64,000 nucleotides of DNA, taken from contig VWPU01009686.1 in the NCBI GenBank assembly GCA_013398955.1, positions 186,001 through 250,000 on the forward strand. Direction: 5' to 3'. The position numbers were made by a program, and so were the translations under genes. The notes below the pieces were generated by a model. It had not been told where the DNA came from. It worked only from the letters and a program-made list of their open reading frames with translations, and made no database searches. Positions 37,115-48,000 of the stretch are shown piece by piece; within the stretch, counting starts at the first letter, position 1; each line of letters starts with the position of its first letter. The DNA is from Callaeas wilsoni. Lineage: Eukaryota; Chordata; Aves; Passeriformes; Callaeidae.

Positions 37115-38865
37115 GAATCTAACTGTCCTCCTATGAATTGCATCAGTCTTAATTTATTCTTGGTTCCTTTTCCTTGGTTTTGCATGTAGTGTTTTGTCCT
37201 GCTAGGAAGACTATAAACCTGGCCAAGCATTACCAGCATTCTTACACGTTCCACATGGCTTGTATAAAAAGGCCATTTCTCTATGACCTGTGCTTTTGTT
37301 TATAATTGTCAGCATTATTCTTCCATATGTGATTGAAAGAAAGCAAGCCGATTCAAGAATGTAGGGAATTGAATACAATATAGTCTTACACCGAAGTGAG
37401 AGTGTCCTGACAGTGGACTGGAAGGAACACAAGATCATTGCTTCCTGCTGCCAGATAGACAGGTTTGGGCATGGACCATCTCACTGGCAATACACTGGAG
37501 GACATTCCAGTAGTATTTACTGAACTCTACCATGCTGCTTTTTAACATTTGTCCAGAATCTTTTATTCTGTCTAACACATGTGGTTCATGAGCCCTGAGT
37601 GTGTGAATCCAGTGGTTTTCCTTATCTGTGGATATTATTAATCCACAAGAAAAATTCCACTTACTCCATTGACATCTGATGACTCAGATGCAGAATATCA
37701 ACATTATCCTAAGGTAAATGCCTTCCTATTGACAGTAGCATCTTGAACACAACAAAAGGAGACATGCTCCCTCAGACAGTTTACCTTTTGTAATTTACAA
37801 TGCAAATCCTAATTTCTGTCCCAAAAAGTTCCCTTTAAAAACTTACACTGACTGGCTTTGCTAAACAGAGCGGCTCATGCTTGACTGCATGGTAAAGGCA
37901 TTTAAAGGCAGTGCTGAAGAACAGGGCAAGCAGACCCTAAGCAGGCAGCTCTCCAGGATTTAGAAAGTTCCACTGTCTAATGGAAAGTGTGGCAGATCTT
38001 CCTATTGGAAGAATATGGTAGATATCCTTCCCCTAGGAATGCTGCTTGCAGTTTTCTCAACTTTTGGTTATTTTTTAAAGTATGCTGGTAAGGAAGTCCT
38101 TATGGGGATCATGTACATATAAACACTGTGTTCCACTAATGGAACTTCAAGGATGTTGTTTTGCATCTTGCCTAAGAGGCCAAATACATCAATTTTATAA
38201 TATACTCAACCTGTAAAAGCATTTGTCCTTAAAACTCCAGTCTCTTCACAAAGATGGATCTCCTATTAATGGAATCAATTAGTAGAGTTCAACATACCAG
38301 CAAATGAGAGCAAACAAAGCCAAACAAAATCCTTTTTTGCTTTACATTTATTTTTTTATGAAACATATTGGCTTTTGCCTTTCAGACCCATCCCCCTTTA
38401 CTTGCTGATTGTTTCCCTGCTATTATGTCTAAATTAATGATGTGTTTGGCAGTCAGACAACTGATCCAATTGGCTGCAATGTCACATCTGAAAATGCTCA
38501 TCAGTCCTGCAGCCTACTCATTTTTTATGACTGACATGAACACAGCCATTGAACAGTGTGCTTGCTCCCACTCTCCCCACATACTCAGCACACAAAAAGC
38601 AACATTTAAATTACTTTGGTGAGTATGCAGCGATGCTTATTGAGTGTGGAGAGTTTCATTGTAGAGGAGTGGGGAGTAGAGGAGTCCAGCAACCATGGCT
38701 GGAGGAAAAGTGAATCTGCACCTCACTCTGGGAGCCCAGCCTGGGGTTGCCCAATCCCTTCTAGAACAAGACAGAGTGTATTTTTTAGAGGAGGAGCTCT
38801 CTAAAGTGGGCAAGCTAGCATAATTGTATTTCTAATTACTTGGCTGCAGCAAGAAGGCAGAAAAA
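37115..38865. other. Anonymous sequence
   Basis: No gene or repeat is recognised between the solo LTR and the next LINE piece. Frames of 62-84 codons at 37211-37438 and 38368-38804 look like chance. Confidence 0.4.
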
Positions 38866-38869
38866 ACAA

Positions 38870-39570
38870 AGTTATTCATACCTGTCTCTCTGGCACAGGC
38901 TCAACAAAAGGATTTACATGCCTTGCAGTGCTAAAATGGATATTCCTCTCTTCCACCGTCCAGGTTATTAAGAAGAGTATCAGATAGTACAACAACCAGG
39001 GCAGACTTCTGTGAAATTCCACATGATTTAGCCTTCCATTTTGATAGTGAAGCATCACTAACTATTGTCTCAGTACACTTTTCGAACTCATTTTATACAT
39101 GTCCATTAATTTCTTTGTCATTAATGGTTTTTTCCTTTGCTTGCTTATGTAAATATCATGTAAGACAGTGTCAGTTTTACTAAGATCTGGAAAGATAACA
39201 TCTGTTGTTTCTTCTCAGTGAGCAAGGTCTGTTACCCACTTTGAGAAATATATTTGTTTTGTGTTGTTTGTTCTTGCCAAATCAATGGGGATCATTCCTC
39301 ATCTCCTTATTTCTCAGGCGCTTAGAAATAATTCATTTGATTGCTCATTTCTTTTAGAAATGGAAGTTACTCAGGTGGTCTGTAATTTCTCAATACCATT
39401 TCTTTTACAGATAGAAACTATAGCTGTCCAGAGACAATTTCCTGGCAATTCATTCACCCTTCCAAAGTTCTCAAAAATAACTGAACAGCCATATGATTCA
39501 TCTGTCAGTTCTTTAAGTATCCTCAGAAGAAATTCATCAGGTTTAGCTGATTGAAAATCTCTCATTTATG
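38870..39570 (-). mobile_element. CR1/L3-like LINE fragment, reverse-transcriptase region
   Basis: Read on the minus strand from 39565, the first 64 codons carry KPDEFLLRILKELTDE, VIFENFGRVNELPGN and IVSICKRNGIEKLQT. These correspond in order to the GPDEIHPRVLKELA, IFE-x-SW-x-x-GEVP-x-DW and VPIFKKG-x-x-x-x-x-NYRP segments of CR1-clade reverse transcriptases. After a frame change, DVIFPDLSKTDTVLHDIY (near 39150) matches the DVIYLDFSKAFDTVPHDIL block, with the catalytic Asp kept. Next, GISQKSALVVVL and LLNNLDGGREEY (about 38930-39010) match the GVPQGSVLGPLLF and INDLDDGIE blocks. The FADD box after these is destroyed. Several frameshifts and stops make it a dead copy. The start codon of the first open piece has no meaning; it is a decayed internal segment. 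Confidence 0.85.
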
Positions 39571-39574
39571 TTCC

Positions 39575-41145
39575 TTCTCTTTAAGAGGCTGAGAACCTGC
39601 TTACTCTTTTGCAACTGGAATTAAACCAACCTCTTTAATGAAGGGCAATATAGAAAAACTTAGTTCAGTGTATTTTCCAAGAAGAGGTCTCTAGTACTGA
39701 TCTCATAGGCATTACAGCTAAAACTATTTTCCCCTAGATGAAGTGGAAAAAATCTTGGAAAAGAACAAATAAACATTTTCCTTTTTTAATTCTTTATCCT
39801 TCATTCTGAGCTGATTTTTTCCTTAAACTTTCAGTATGGCTACACATTTGAAGCAGTATTTTCAAGTATATTGAATTCTAATTAGTCTCACCATGTCACT
39901 CTGGCTTGTAGGTAAAAGAATTTCTTTTCCCCAGCCAAGAAAACATTAACAATTAAAGCACTCACAGTAGAATTCTTATCTATATATCAATAAGATGATG
40001 GCTGATAAATAATTTTAAGCACAGGACAGTGCTATCCTCTGAACCAGTAAGTCCAAAGGTATTCAATAACACTACAAGGATGTAGCAGATTAAAGATAAT
40101 GAGCACCTTTCTTTGAAGCATCTACTATTAGTTTCTTTTAGATGTGTAATTGATTGGTTCCTCCAATATACCAATTCCTTCTACATTGTTAGCAACAGCA
40201 TCTGATCAAATATTCTTTGCTTCAGGACTGTAGCTGTACTAACCATGTCACGGCAGGACTGAAAAGTTCTCTGACAACTGCTTCACGAGACAAGGAAAAG
40301 GCTGAGAACAGCGAATGAGACCACCCATGCTCCACACTCAAGTTTGAGAGCTCTGCAACAACAAAGCTCACTTTCTTACTTTAAACCTTTCATTGCCACT
40401 CAGTTTTGCTATGCAAATCAGGGCTTATAGAGCACAAGAAGAAACTAATATGAGAATGAAATGAATTCATTCTAAGACAATTTTTACTACTTTATATGTC
40501 TGCTCATTTAGAATGCATGTCAAATTACAATTATGCATGTGAACCAAAGGTAGTCTGAGTTAAGTGTCTGAAAAGTTTTCTAATTGCAAAAAAAGGCATC
40601 AAAGTTCTGATTTACATAAAAGGTGTGTTCTTTACAGGCCTCTGGGAGAAATACCTTAGCCTTCTTTTAACAATATATTTATTTTGTTTACTCCAGGGTT
40701 TGTAAATATCTATATTTAATTTTTTTATAACTAACTGTGCTTTTCAAAATAAACGTATTGTGTAAAATTAGGGAACTTTCTTGAAGTAAGTATTCCTGGA
40801 TAAGCAACTCTGAGAACAGAACTGTCAAAGATCTGGCAGCTATTGAAAAACGTTACATGAAAAGAACAACAGCAGAAATGCCAGTGTGGAAGGAAGTAGG
40901 AAGAGCAGGATGAAAATACAGACTCCTTTGAAAACCAAAAGACAAATAGGAAAAGCAAGATATGACTATGGGTATTGCAGAGCAGCTTTTGTGTTTCTCT
41001 GTAGCAATGATTTACACTAACCCACCCAGTGTTCCATCGTGAAAAATTAGGAACATCTCAGCTATGGAGGCAGTAACCTCTACCAGTGGGATGGTAAGGA
41101 AGAGTAAGAGGCTCTTTCAAACACTCTGGTAGAATAAATTAAACA
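39575..41145. other. Anonymous sequence between two converging LINE pieces
   Basis: No gene is recognised. It separates a minus-strand and a plus-strand CR1/L3-like fragment. The ends may hold unrecognisable 5' parts of both elements. Confidence 0.4.
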
Positions 41146-41149
41146 CCTT

Positions 41150-42600
41150 CATCTATACCCATAGGATGCGTATAATGAGGCAATATAAGCATGGAGGATA
41201 AAATTAGAAGTGTTAAAGTGCAAAATTAATTAATATCAATAAGGACATGCATTTGAAATCAGAGGGAGTTAAAAGAAAGTATAGGTTCACCATTTAATGG
41301 GGGAGGACAGCAAATAACAGCCATAAAGAAAGCCGAATTTTCCCATTTTGCTTCAGTTTTCATGAAAAAGATTCACTGACAGCAAATGTTACTGCAATTT
41401 ATTTAAAAGAGAACAGTATGAAGGCCAGAACAGAGAAGGGTTCAAGACCGTTTAGTTATTTCAAATGTGTTTAAGTTAGTTCCTGATGAAATTCACCACT
41501 GAGAACCTAAAGGATCACCGAAAGCAATCCCTGAGGCATTAGAATTATCTTTGACAACTTCAGGAGGTGAAGGAAAAAATTCAAAATACTGCAGAGAAGT
41601 CAGCATAGTATCTATCACTAAAAAGAGAGAATAAGAGACCATAACCTCATTCAGTGTCCAGAAGCAATGTTAGATGAAGAATTAAATAATGAATGTATAA
41701 ACATCTTTAGGGTATTAAAGTGATTAAAACTGCTGACAAAGGTTTGTCAGGAGTAAATTACATCAAATCAATCTACTTACCCCTTTCAGAAGGACAGCTG
41801 CTCTGGGAATTGAAAAGGACAGAGTAATACCTGTGATACACCTATACTTTGATACATTTTTTTGAGTTTGTTTTGCATTATCTTGCCATAAACAAATTGT
41901 AGAAACATAGGCTAAATAAAATCCCCATAAAATAGCTGAAAGTACATTTAAACCACAAATGCCCCAAATGCATTACCAGTGTAGGTATAATCCAAGCAAG
42001 ATTCTGCACTGAATTGTCCCAGATCCAGTTTGATTCAATGTGTTAATGAATTACTTGGGTGATAGAACAGAGAATACACTTAAGGTGTTTGTGATGACAT
42101 AACATTAAGCACATAAGGGAAGACAGTACCAGAAAACTAATTTATCTTAATACATTGGCTGTCAAACTTGAAACTGAATAAAGACAAATGCAGAGCACTA
42201 CACCAAAAGAAAAAGACCACAGATACATAATTACAAAATGAAAACCTGAAGAAGCAGATATCCATCCGAAAGGGATCTGCTGTTGCAGCAGTTTGCTGAG
42301 TGAATATGAATAGAAGTTGTGACACTCCTGGAGAAAAAAAATAAGGTAAATCTAGTTCTGGGTGAAACTCAGAGGAATGACGTGGTAAGAAACACCATGC
42401 TGATTCTGATCCACTTCCAGTCAGTCAGGCTTCCACTGCACCTCGGTGCCCCATCTGCTCTACACACTTCACACCAAAAACAATTTAAGGGGAAGACAGC
42501 AGAAAAAGACACAGGAATGAAAGACCACGTTAAGGAAGAAACACAGCAATCCTTCAACATGGAAAAGCAGAGAGAGTTCTGTGATGGGTAAACAGAGGAG
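41150..42600 (+). mobile_element. Long CR1/L3-like LINE remnant, most of the reverse-transcriptase region
   Basis: This is the most extensive old LINE here, about 1.4 kb. In order along the plus strand I read: a HFASVFMKK block (41346-41375); a PDEIHH...PKAIPEALELS block (about 41480-41550); a YCREVSIVSITKK block (about 41585-41625); a QRFVRSKLHQINLLTP block (about 41735-41790); a VIPVIHLYFDT block where DVIYLDFSKAFDT belongs (about 41825-41860); a VNELLGDRTENTLKVF block for INDLDDGIENTLIKF (about 42040-42095); an LSNLKLNKDKCRALH block (about 42160-42205); and, as DNA similarity only, the region ending near 42600. The order and spacing match a CR1-clade ORF2. The catalytic FADD box is lost and stops are common. 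The left edge is uncertain by about 150 bp. Frames at 42319-42591 and 42369-42560 are remains or shadows of it. Confidence 0.85.
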
Positions 42601-42609
42601 GCTGGAGGC

Positions 42610-43485
42610 AGCTAAATGGCTGTTGGCCACTCTCAGTGCTGTGACAGTGTCCTAGAAAGCCAGGCTGCCAGCTACTGTTGCCGCCACCAAGAAAAGGGTT
42701 TGGATGAGTAGACTTATGGCTATTTTGGGGAGGAAGAGGAGAAATAAGAGTCACAAGCTAGGATTGGGACAGGAGCAGCAATGCCCATTTTCTACATCTT
42801 GCAAGCACAGTCTGAATTTAGCCTTTCTCCTTGAAAGCTGTCAGCTTTCAGTACTGCCTACACTGTTGGGAGCCCTTGGGCTGTGCTGTAGAAGGCATGT
42901 ATCAAGAGCATGGGAATCAGTCCTTGATGTCCACCTAGGGAAGAACAACAAGAATTTGATAACTTCACAGCAGAATGGCTTTAGCAGAGATATTAGTGGG
43001 AAAGTCTTGAAGAGAAACTCTAGAAATTATTGCTCAGAACATTACAAAGCTTCATTTGGTACAAGAATGAAGAGCCGTTAGGGGAGAAAACACATTAGCA
43101 TCTGCAAGCAGGTGTGTTTGTTGTCTCTCTGTGAAGGAAGACAAAAAGAGAGACTCTCTGAGGGTCATTTCCATCATCACACTTTTGATTAATAACATTT
43201 CACTACATCTTCATGTTTTACCAGGAAAAAATGTGGAAGCAGAACATTGAACTCTGTGCTGATGGTAACTTTCAGAGCCCCTCTTATAGCCCTGGGACAA
43301 ATGACTGGTAAGACAAGCTCCAGCATAATTTTTAGCTACAATTATATGGTGTGTGACATCAGCCCATAGAAATTGTTTCTGGCTTCGCTCTCTGGCATCA
43401 GTGAGCAAGTGCTAAGTCATACATCTGTTTGGGAATGCAATCACATTATTATCTCCTGACAGAGAACATAATCAACTAATTTCAG
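42610..43485. other. Anonymous sequence
   Basis: A 125-codon plus frame at 42704-43081 lies here. It has no domain, follows the LINE remnant directly, and could include its unrecognised 3' part. Nothing else is seen. Confidence 0.4.
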
Positions 43486-43491
43486 CCCTGG

Positions 43492-43530
43492 TATAAATGG
43501 ATAACCATTTATTATAAATGGATAACCATT
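43492..43530. repeat. 21-bp tandem duplication
   Basis: An 18-bp block (TATAAATGGATAACCATT) occurs at 43492-43509 and again, unchanged, at 43513-43530, so the period is 21 bp. Confidence 0.9.
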
Positions 43531-43744
43531 CTCAGTTACCCTCTGAAGAAGCCTCCTTGTCTCTATTACTGCTGTATAGGTAAATTAAACTCCTTAATTT
43601 ATGTGCTCCAAATTAGTTAAAATAATTTAAAGTAGATGGAGTTAACCGCTTGGAAGTTATTTCTCAATAACTAAGCTAATCATTCCTAGGGCTCTTTATA
43701 ATCAATGCTGGATTGTTTCTCAGTGAATATGTACATCACCTTGC

Positions 43745-43805
43745 TATTACTTCAGCGGAGTAATGCTGAGTTAGACCAGCTGAGGATTTGGCCCACAATA
43801 TCTCA
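43745..43805 (+). repeat. Old amniote-type interspersed repeat piece
   Basis: A GCTGAGTTAGACCAGCTGAG block is followed by GATTTGGCCCACAAT. It resembles a decayed dispersed amniote repeat in which a GAGTTACACCAG-like block precedes a GGATCTGGCCCA-like block. Family name uncertain. Confidence 0.35.
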
Positions 43806-43809
43806 AGGG

Positions 43810-44645
43810 TACTTACTTTTAATTTAGTAATAATTACACCCTATGCAAATATACTAGAAGGTCTTTGGCCTTCGAGTTAGTGAAATAATAACAAAATGAC
43901 CCCCAGAATCCATTTCTTCAGCAAAGAGGAAAATTATTATTTCACAAACAGGAAGTAGCCTCAATTTCTTATAATAAACTTCATTTTGTATATAAAAAGA
44001 GAAAGAAAAAAAAAGACAAAGGAGAGAAACAAATAAGAAGATAATTTTTAATATTATTTCCTGTGTTGTTACTTCTCTAGTTTTTTATAGCCCAAATCAA
44101 AAGTGTAAACCATGGATGCACACACACGTGCACACAAACATAACAAATTAATCCCTATTTCACCACCTACTAACGGTCTCACAGAATTGCGACAAATGCT
44201 ACAGAGGGATGAGAAGCTACATGTTCTGCCACACACGGGAAGAATTATATCTCAGGCTAGATTAATAATAACCTGGGAATGTTTGTCTTCCATCCTCACA
44301 GTGAACTAGTAAGGAGATTGAACATGTGGTCTCAGAATAACAACCTAAAGAGGTGATGGCAGGTCTTCGAGATTTCTCAAAGAAAAATTTATACATCTCC
44401 ATCTCCTATGCACCTTTTTTTTTCCCCTCATATTTTTTTAACCCTCTCACACTGAGCTAATTTCACTATCACACAGTTATACTCACATTATCTTACAGTT
44501 TCACAGAGAGAGAATCATGTCCTGCCAAAACCAAAGGATACTACTGGAGTCTTTTTCCTTACACACTCTATCTAAAAGGAGAGTTACTGGGGATAGATTT
44601 TTAACTTTTTAGTCAAATAAAATAATTGTTTCATACAGTAAGTTA
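43810..44645. other. Anonymous sequence
   Basis: Nothing is recognised apart from a T tract near 44417-44425 and A/G-rich low complexity at 43995-44035. Confidence 0.45.
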
Positions 44646-44650
44646 TATCT

Positions 44651-44726
44651 CCCACAGCAGGGGGCTGAAACTAGATGAGCTTCAAGATCCCCTTCCAACC
44701 CAAGCTGTTCTATGATTCTATGATCC
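44651..44726 (+). mobile_element. CR1 LINE 3' tail
   Basis: A short plus-strand CR1 end: a GGGGCTGAAACTAGATGAGC block, then CCCCTTCCAACCCAAGC, then the terminal TTCTATGATTCTATGAT repeat. Only about 75 bp remain, which is severe 5' truncation, but the 3' end is intact and the identity is high. Confidence 0.9.
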
Positions 44727-45019
44727 CTACAAGAATTATTTCTAATTCATATCTATTCACATCTGAGCAGTTTACTATAGGTTTTTGTAGTACAGCTGTA
44801 GGAGTAGAATTTTGATCAAAGCTTTACATAAATGGTTCTTCTCTGTTCTACGTGAAAATGTTTACCACTCTTCCAAAGCATAATTTTGTGAAGAATCTAA
44901 TAAAAAATGAATTTTGAAAATACAACAAACCATATTGATTTCTATCGTTAGACCACCAGACTGTAGTAATATTTTATTGCAAATTACAGTTGCACTCTGA
45001 CAAGGTATGTAGTCCTTGA

Positions 45020-45075
45020 ATAGGTCCCATCTTTAAAGTCCCTTCCAACCTAAGCCTTTCTACGATTTTAAGTCT
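45020..45075 (+). mobile_element. CR1 LINE 3' tail, older
   Basis: CTTTAAAGTCCCTTCCAACC is followed by TAAGCCTTTCTACGATTTTA on the plus strand. This is the CR1 end with a decayed terminal repeat. It lies about 300 bp after a similar tail in the same direction and is more diverged. Confidence 0.75.
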
Positions 45076-45079
45076 GAAA

Positions 45080-48000
45080 TATTCTGGAGGCATTTTTTAA
45101 GTGACAGAGAATTCCTAGAATGAAATCAAAACAACTTTACAGATTGTAAAATGGTTTGAGAATGACTAGCATGTGAGCTCTGAGGAAAGTTTTTGGCTTA
45201 AAAGTAGATAAAAATAAAGACCTTTTAAAGCTGCAAGCATTCAACACATAGAATTTTGAAAATCAGCTGATAGCCAGAAAACACTCTGCATTAATTTAAA
45301 AAAAAAGTAATCTGTGTTCCTCTTTTTTATGCTCAGATAAGAGCCCAAATAACAACAGGATTGTGTCCTAATAAATGCTGTATTTAGTCCTGATAAATGC
45401 TGCAGTAGCATACACAATATTTAAACTGAGAAAGAGCTTTTGCTGAAGTTAGTGCGGAATTGGTAAAATAAATATTGAGGAAAGCATAAAACATGTTCCT
45501 TTTGATCATCTCTTTATCAAATTTACCATTATGTTTGCAGATCCAGAGCTGATATCATAAAACCCTCCCAGTTTGGCTTGCTTTGATGGTTTTGCAGCCT
45601 TGCATAACCTGTTGATGGGATGCATTGGGAAAGGAAGGGAGTCGCTGCTAAATCGGATTTCTTGACAAACACTGTCCTAGAAGCATCAGTGATGCATGCA
45701 ATGGAGACTTACTTCTCTGGGGTGAAATAAGGTCCTTTATCCAGATGCTCAAAGAATATGGTGATAATACAACTCTGTGAACTCTTCTTAATTGATTGCA
45801 CACATTTTAAAAGTACAGACTCATTTTATTGCTTGTGTTGATTTTCTTCTGCGACAGTGACTGTTGTGTTTTTTCCTACCCAGTGGCTGCATGAACACGG
45901 CACCCTTTCTCCTTCCCCCCTTCCCTCCATTCCACTTTGCTCTGGATGCTAAGGGCACTTACCTCAAGGGTCACTGAGGAGAGACAGAAGCCTCTCAGAC
46001 TGTGGCAGTATCTGCCATGAGGATTTTAATTTTACAGAAGAACCTGTCTCTACTCTCAAAGTTACTCGAGCTCTTGACAGACAGACTGTTCAGGATGGTT
46101 TGCCTTGACTTCCTGCAGGTGATGCTGACTTTCCAAACCCCCTCCATACTGCAATTTGGACTCTGATTTGGAAACTGTGCAACTGAAATTTAAATACTGT
46201 CACTAGTTTATCCTGTGAATTGGTTCTTCTCCTGTCAAAAATCAAAATCTTTCTGAAAATCACAGGGACACCTGAACTTCTGTAGAAATAGGAGATAAAA
46301 CTTTATAATAGAAAATATTAGACACATTAAATACAGGGCTTGCCAAAATTCCCTTCTTCTTACTTTATAAATCAAACTTCCCAATCTAGATAAAGCTAAA
46401 TTCTTTCCTTGTGCTGTACTTCAGAGGTAGCTTACAGAACATTACAGAAGTTAGAGAATGAAATTGGTGTGAATGGTAAGGGAGTTGACCATTCAAGTGT
46501 GTATTTCAAGTCTTACACTCTCAGTCTGGAAGAATCTACAAAATGTTGTGAAACTACTGTTGTCATTGTTGCAGAACCCAGAAGTCAGTTTTTCAGGAAA
46601 CTAAGTTTTCTATAGAAAACAGTGCAGAGTGATGCAAGTACTTCGCCTTATTTTGAAAGCTCTCTGTAGAATTTTAGATTATGCAACATTTACAATTCTC
46701 CTATTTCAAGCAAGTGAAGCTCCACTCCGAGTTAGTCTCATTGAGCAACAGTGAAGTGGAAATTGTAGTTAGTTACAATTAATTTCTAGTAGCCTTGTGT
46801 TGCCTTCAAGACTTATTTTAAATAATATATATGAGGTTGGAGCAGCTGCTAAACTTGCATTTGCAATTTGAAGGAAATAGTTAATTAATTTTAACATTGT
46901 TACAGTCTCTGTAACCATGTCTCAAAATAACTATGATTAATAGACCATGATAAGAATTTTGATCAATGATATAAGGTTTCTTCATCATAAAAGGATTTAT
47001 TGCACATTACAATTTTTTTGAATTAAGTGTAGATTTCAATCTTGTCTGAAAATGCAATCTTCATCCATTCAGTGACACAAGAAGTTAGTTTCCTCTACCC
47101 AAACATTTAGAAACCATGACTCTATTCCCTTTCCTCCTGCCATTATTTCATTTAATTTCATATGGTTTTAATGAGTGATTTTTTTCAACAGTTTTTGAGT
47201 GTTTCAGATAGCAATATTTCATTCTGGAATAAAAGCTAATGATCCATAAATACTTAATGCCATATTTTTATGGCCAGTAAATTAGTCTTAAATGAGTTCA
47301 GTAAGTTCTCTGATGCATGTCATTAATTGCTAATGGTGTTTTAACTAGATAATTGTTGTAAAAGGTTATTTATCATTACCATTGGTGGATGACTGTTCCT
47401 CACAATCTGTCCCGCCTGGTACTGCTGAAGTTCCTCTGTCTACGATTGCGTGCAGCAAAAAGATCAGGGCACTGTGAAGCACAGTTTAAATATTAAATTC
47501 AAACACACCTCGTGGACAGTGAACACACAGATCATCAGACTTAGTAAGATCAGATTACTTTTTGTTTTTCAGACAGAAATACATGTATCATATCATAGTG
47601 CTCCTTGCATGAGGCATAAATGAGTTATAGACCAATCCTGACTAAGTACTAAAAATGCCTAAACTTAGATCCAAGCCAATTCAGGCATTAAATTACCTAA
47701 AGATTATGCTGTGCAATGGCTTGGTGACATGAGTAGCAAGTGAAACTTGGATAGTCATTAGTGGTTTCTCCTAAGGATAAAGAGGTAGTATTACCTTAAT
47801 GACATGCAGTAATTAGAGGGAAAGTTCACCACGTGCTAAGCAAAGTGAACTTTTCAATACACAAGAGCAAGTTGTCAGTAAAAGTAAATTGAATTGAAAA
47901 GTATAAGAATTGAATCCTCTCTTTGCACTTGAATCCTTGACCAATATTATGCCTTCACAGGCTGTCACCATCACATTAATTATCAAGCAAACAGATATCT

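Noticed and set aside
39371..39565. 64-codon minus-strand frame as a small host gene
   Set aside because: It reads as a piece of a CR1-clade reverse transcriptase and belongs to the LINE remnant at 38870-39570.
42704..43081. 125-codon plus-strand frame after the long LINE remnant
   Set aside because: No match to CR1/L3 ORF2 or any other family; probably chance or the unreadable 3' part of the element.
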